Shown: positions 49,951 to 52,838 of the stretch, one piece after another
Layout: the number at the start of each line of letters is the position of its first letter
How positions within the stretch are numbered: position 1 is the stretch's first letter
Origin: Oscillospiraceae bacterium
Lineage (GTDB): Bacteria > Bacillota > Clostridia > Oscillospirales > Oscillospiraceae
DNA: 52,838 nucleotides
Reading direction: 5' to 3'
NCBI GenBank assembly: GCA_022801715.1
Contig: JAAWSV010000017.1
Location: 1-52,838 of the forward strand
Program-made: the position numbers and the translations under genes
Notes under the pieces: model-generated
Databases searched by the model: none
Seen by the model: the letters and a program-made list of their open reading frames with translations, nothing else
What the model was told of the DNA's origin: nothing

Positions 49951-50987
49951 ATCGAATCTCCCCCTTCCCTCTCTTCCATGGCCTTCCTGCGCAGCTGGCC
50001 GCAGGAGGCGTCTATATCGCCGCCCAGGCTCCGGCGCACCGTAGCGGTAAGGCCGTGGCGCTCCAAACGCTTTTGAAAGGCCGAAAGACGCCGGCTGGGC
50101 CTCAGCGAGCTCTCCCGCACGTCGTTGAGCGGGATCAGGTTCACATGGGCGGGCATTCCCCGCACCTGCTCAGCAATCCGGTCGGCCTGCCAGTCGTGGT
50201 CGTTGACACCGTCGATCATGGCGTATTCAAAGGAGATCCGCCGGCCGGTCCTCTCAAAGTACCGCCGGCAGGCGCGAAACAGCTCCTCCACATCGTAGGC
50301 CCGGTTCACCGGCATGATGGTGCTTCGTGTCCCGCTGTCCGGGGCGTGGAGGGATACCGACAGCGTCAGCTGGAGTCCCAGCTCCGCCAAACGGTCAATC
50401 CCCGGCACCACGCCGCAGGTGGAGAGGGAGATGTGACGCATCCCGATATGTAGGCCGTCCGGGTGGTTCACCAGCTCTAAAAACCGCAGCACGTTATCCA
50501 GGTTGTCCATCGGCTCTCCGATCCCCATCAGTACAATATTGGAGATGGAGAGACCACTGTCCGCCTGGGTGAATATCACTTGATCCAGCAGCTCGGATGG
50601 TGTCAAGTCTCTCACCTTGCCACCCACTGTGGAGGCGCAGAAGGCGCAGCCCATCCGGCACCCGACCTGGGAGGAAATGCACACGGTATTTCCGTGGTGG
50701 TACCGCATGAGCACCGACTCGATGCAGTTGCCGTCGTGGAGCTCCCACAGGTATTTTACCGTGCCGTCCAAGGCGGACACCTGCCGGCGGGCGGCCCTGG
50801 GGATGTGGATCACATACCGCTCCCGCAGCTTCTCCCGCAGGGGCTTGGAGAGGTTGGTCATCTCGTCGAAGGAGGACACGCCCCGGTGGAGCCAAGTGAA
50901 CACCTGCTTCCCCCGGAAGGCCGGTTCGCCCAAGTCGCGGAGGGCCTGGGTGATCTCCTCCTCCGTCATGGATTTGATGTCGATCAT
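49947..50987 (-). CDS. rlmN: 23S rRNA (adenine2503-C2)-methyltransferase
   Basis: A 346-residue radical-SAM enzyme that methylates A2503 of 23S rRNA and A37 of some tRNAs. The iron-sulfur motif CxxxCxxC is in QVGCRMGCAFCAS (about residues 104-115). The C-terminal catalytic cysteine is in DIDASCGQL (about 333). GEPMDNLDNVLRF and LSLSVSLHAPDSGTR are further family motifs. Overlaps both neighbours by 4 bases (ATGA). Confidence 0.96.
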   Translation of the reverse strand: MIDIKSMTEEEITQALRDLGEPAFRGKQVFTWLHRGVSSFDEMTNLSKPLREKLRERYVIHIPRAARRQVSALDGTVKYLWELHDGNCIESVLMRYHHGNTVCISSQVGCRMGCAFCASTVGGKVRDLTPSELLDQVIFTQADSGLSISNIVLMGIGEPMDNLDNVLRFLELVNHPDGLHIGMRHISLSTCGVVPGIDRLAELGLQLTLSVSLHAPDSGTRSTIMPVNRAYDVEELFRACRRYFERTGRRISFEYAMIDGVNDHDWQADRIAEQVRGMPAHVNLIPLNDVRESSLRPSRRLSAFQKRLERHGLTATVRRSLGGDIDASCGQLRRKAMEEREGGDSI

Positions 50988-52288
50988 AGCTGTTTCCTCA
51001 GTTTACAGATGTAAAAGCCGTCGGTCTGGTGCCGGTGGGGCCAGAGGGTGACCTCCCCCGGACACGCCCCCACCCCCGGCAGGGAAAAGGGCTCCAAGGA
51101 GAGTTCCGGCGCGTCTTGGAGGAGGGCCTGTACCACCTGCCCGTTCTCCTCGGGGAGGATGGTACAGGTGGAGTAGACCAGCACACCGCCGGGCTTCACA
51201 TACTCCTTGGCATTGCGCAGAATGGCCAGCTGGACCTCCGGCAGGCCGGCCAAAGCTTTGGGGTCCTTGTAGCGGATGTCCGGCTTCTTGCGGATGATTC
51301 CCAGCCCCGAGCAGGGCACGTCGCAGAGCACGGTGTCGGCGCTCCCGATAAAGGCCTCCCGGCGCTGGCGGCCATCGGCCAGCTCTGTACGGAGACAGGT
51401 GACGCCAAGGCGCTCCGCCCCCCGCCGGAGAAGCTGGAGCTTGTGGGGGTGAATGTCGCAGGCGACGATCTCCCCCCGGTTTTCCATAGCCATGGCCGCG
51501 GTGAAGGACTTCCCTCCCGGCGCGGCGCACACGTCGATGAGCACGGTCCCTGGACGGCAGTCTGCCGCTATGGCGGTGAGCCTTGCCGCCGCGTCCTGCA
51601 CCAGAAAGCGCCCCTCTGTAAAGGCGGGCAGGGCCTCAATATCCCCTGCGCCCTCCAAGAAAAAGCAGCCCTCCAAAAAGGGGTGGGGCGTCACGGTGAT
51701 ACCGGCGGTCCGAAGCTCCTCACACAGGGCCTCAGGCGTGGTCTGGAGGGTGTTGGTCTGCACGGTCATAGGCACCGGGACGTTGTTGGCGATGAGGCAT
51801 TGCTCCGCCTCCTCCCGGCCCAGAATGGCGGTGAGCCGCTCCACCAGCCACCGGGGGTGGCTGGTCCGCCGGGGCAGGTCCGGCGGCGGCGTCAGGGCGT
51901 CCTTGGACCGGGAGAGGTTTCGCAGTACGGCGTTGACCATCCCTGCCGCCTGAGGGCGGCGGTGGGCCTTGGCCATGGACACCGCCTCATTCACTGCGGC
52001 ACTGTGGGGGATGCGGTCCATCAGCAGAATCTGGCAGGCCCCGATCCTGAGTATATCCAAAATCACCGGTTCCAAATCACCGGTTCCGTTTTTGCACAGC
52101 TTGTCCAAGTAGTAGTCGATCAGCATCCGGTTTTGCACCACGCCGTAGGTGATGTGAGAGGCCAAAGCCGCATCCCGGGGGGACAGCCCTGCCCGGCGGA
52201 GGGTGGATTTCAGTGCGGCGTCTACATAGGCGTCGGACTTCCGGCAGGTGGTGAGTACCTCCAGCGCCGCCTCTCTGGACCCGGTCAT
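50984..52288 (-). CDS. rsmB: 16S rRNA (cytosine967-C5)-methyltransferase
   Basis: A 434-residue enzyme with an N-terminal NusB-like helical domain (residues 1-135) and a Rossmann methyltransferase domain. AdoMet motif: IDVCAAPGGKSFTAA. The two catalytic cysteines are in DVPCSGLGIIRKKPD and VYSTCTILPEEN. It modifies C967 of 16S rRNA. Overlaps rlmN and the protease gene by 4 bases each. Confidence 0.95.
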   Translation of the reverse strand: MTGSREAALEVLTTCRKSDAYVDAALKSTLRRAGLSPRDAALASHITYGVVQNRMLIDYYLDKLCKNGTGDLEPVILDILRIGACQILLMDRIPHSAAVNEAVSMAKAHRRPQAAGMVNAVLRNLSRSKDALTPPPDLPRRTSHPRWLVERLTAILGREEAEQCLIANNVPVPMTVQTNTLQTTPEALCEELRTAGITVTPHPFLEGCFFLEGAGDIEALPAFTEGRFLVQDAAARLTAIAADCRPGTVLIDVCAAPGGKSFTAAMAMENRGEIVACDIHPHKLQLLRRGAERLGVTCLRTELADGRQRREAFIGSADTVLCDVPCSGLGIIRKKPDIRYKDPKALAGLPEVQLAILRNAKEYVKPGGVLVYSTCTILPEENGQVVQALLQDAPELSLEPFSLPGVGACPGEVTLWPHRHQTDGFYICKLRKQL

Positions 52289-52838
52289 CTGCGGTCCCCC
52301 CTGCGTCCGGTGAAGAGCATCACATACCGCAGAAGCTGCACCACGGACATCAGCAGCGCCGCCACGTAGGTCAGCGCCGCGGCACTGAGGACCTGCCGGG
52401 CCCCGCGGGCCTCCTCCTCGGTGAGCAGTCCCCCCTCGTTGATGGTCTCCATCGCCCGGTGGGAGGCGTTGAACTCCACCGGCAGCGTCACCAGCTGGAA
52501 CAGCGTGGTCAGGGAGAAGAGCAGGATGCCAATAAGAAACAGGGGTTCTATGCTCAAAAAGATGCCGGCAATCAGCAGGATCACTCCCAATTGGGAGCCG
52601 ATCTGTGTCATGGGGATCAGGGCCATCCGCAGCTGGATGGGGCCGTACCCCACCGCGTACTGCACCGCGTGTCCCGCCTCGTGGGCGGCTACACCCACCG
52701 CGGAGATGGAGGGGCTGTCGTACACCGAGTCGGAGAGGCGGATCACGTTGGCCTTGGGGTCATAGTGATCCGTCAGGCTCCCCCGGACCCGCTCAATGCG
52801 CACGTCGTGGACCCCGTGGCGGCGGAGCACCTCTTGGG
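52285..52838 (-). CDS. Zinc metallopeptidase of the YugP type (partial)
   Basis: The C-terminal 184 residues of a membrane metallopeptidase; the start lies beyond the right edge. The zinc motif HEAGH is in VAAHEAGHAVQYAVG, with the third ligand probably in the EFNASHRA region. Three hydrophobic segments follow (LGVILLIAGIFLSIEPLFLIG and the end). In clostridia this gene usually stands with def, fmt and rsmB, as expected here. Substrate unknown. Confidence 0.88.
   Translation of the reverse strand, partial: QEVLRRHGVHDVRIERVRGSLTDHYDPKANVIRLSDSVYDSPSISAVGVAAHEAGHAVQYAVGYGPIQLRMALIPMTQIGSQLGVILLIAGIFLSIEPLFLIGILLFSLTTLFQLVTLPVEFNASHRAMETINEGGLLTEEEARGARQVLSAAALTYVAALLMSVVQLLRYVMLFTGRRGDRR

Overview
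The window looks like a chromosomal stretch from a spore-forming, anaerobic, fairly GC-rich Firmicute of the Oscillospiraceae type (Flavonifractor, Lawsonibacter or Intestinimonas-like; inferred from gene content and codon use, no database search was run). Sporulation genes (yunB, cotJ, spoIVA, a SPOCS/LysM coat protein, spoVM, cwlD) sit among Gram-positive housekeeping genes (trmK, yebC, murD, ligA, radA, rsgA, prkC, stp, rlmN, rsmB). One tRNA-Ala(CGC) and the RNase P RNA are present. There is no CRISPR array and no intact mobile element.

Layout. 1-2000: the end of an AT-rich gene cut by the window edge, two immunity-like genes and a small P-loop kinase. 2046-5520: a short-form methionine synthase followed by the debris of an acetyltransferase gene and an IS3-family orfB without its orfA. 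5650-9940: a SWIM-domain protein, a divergent tocopherol-cyclase-like protein, then a DUF1538 membrane protein paired with a tandem PII-like protein. 9990-12942: a DUF1858 protein, an SMI1/KNR4 protein and a large decayed foreign gene. 13057-17593: tRNA-Ala, trmK, a Nif3-like gene, yebC, an array of hairpins, a tandem SMI1 protein and rnpB. 17700-24515: murD, yunB, ligA, an HTH protein with a five-residue Gly repeat, an amidase-domain protein and an HTH/membrane-protein pair behind an operator array. 24606-29221: a Xer-type recombinase, radA, cwlD, a DUF1877 protein and a second membrane-protein/HTH pair with its own operator array. 29419-30467: cotJ genes, with cotJA and cotJB fused. 30565-39393: a sugar-phosphate region with an FGGY kinase, a TIM-barrel protein, a tandem class II aldolase, fructose-bisphosphate aldolase, PPi-type phosphofructokinase, a GntR regulator and a LarA-like protein. 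39598-46205: spoIVA, a polar amino acid ABC transporter with a CBS-domain protein, the SPOCS/LysM protein and the tiny spoVM. 46219-52838: the translation and signalling operon, zinc protease - rsmB - rlmN - stp - prkC - rsgA on the minus strand, then a small membrane protein and spoVM in the order known from Bacillus.

The best candidates for undescribed biology are: the two self-contained HTH/small-membrane-protein modules with built-in operator arrays; the DUF1538/tandem-PII pair; the aldolase-kinase operon, whose two-domain aldolase has its metal-site residues split between domains; and the HTH protein with a Gly-rich five-residue repeat. Three single-base losses (GNAT remnant, large decayed gene, membrane protein at 24.1 kb) should be checked against raw reads before any is treated as biology.
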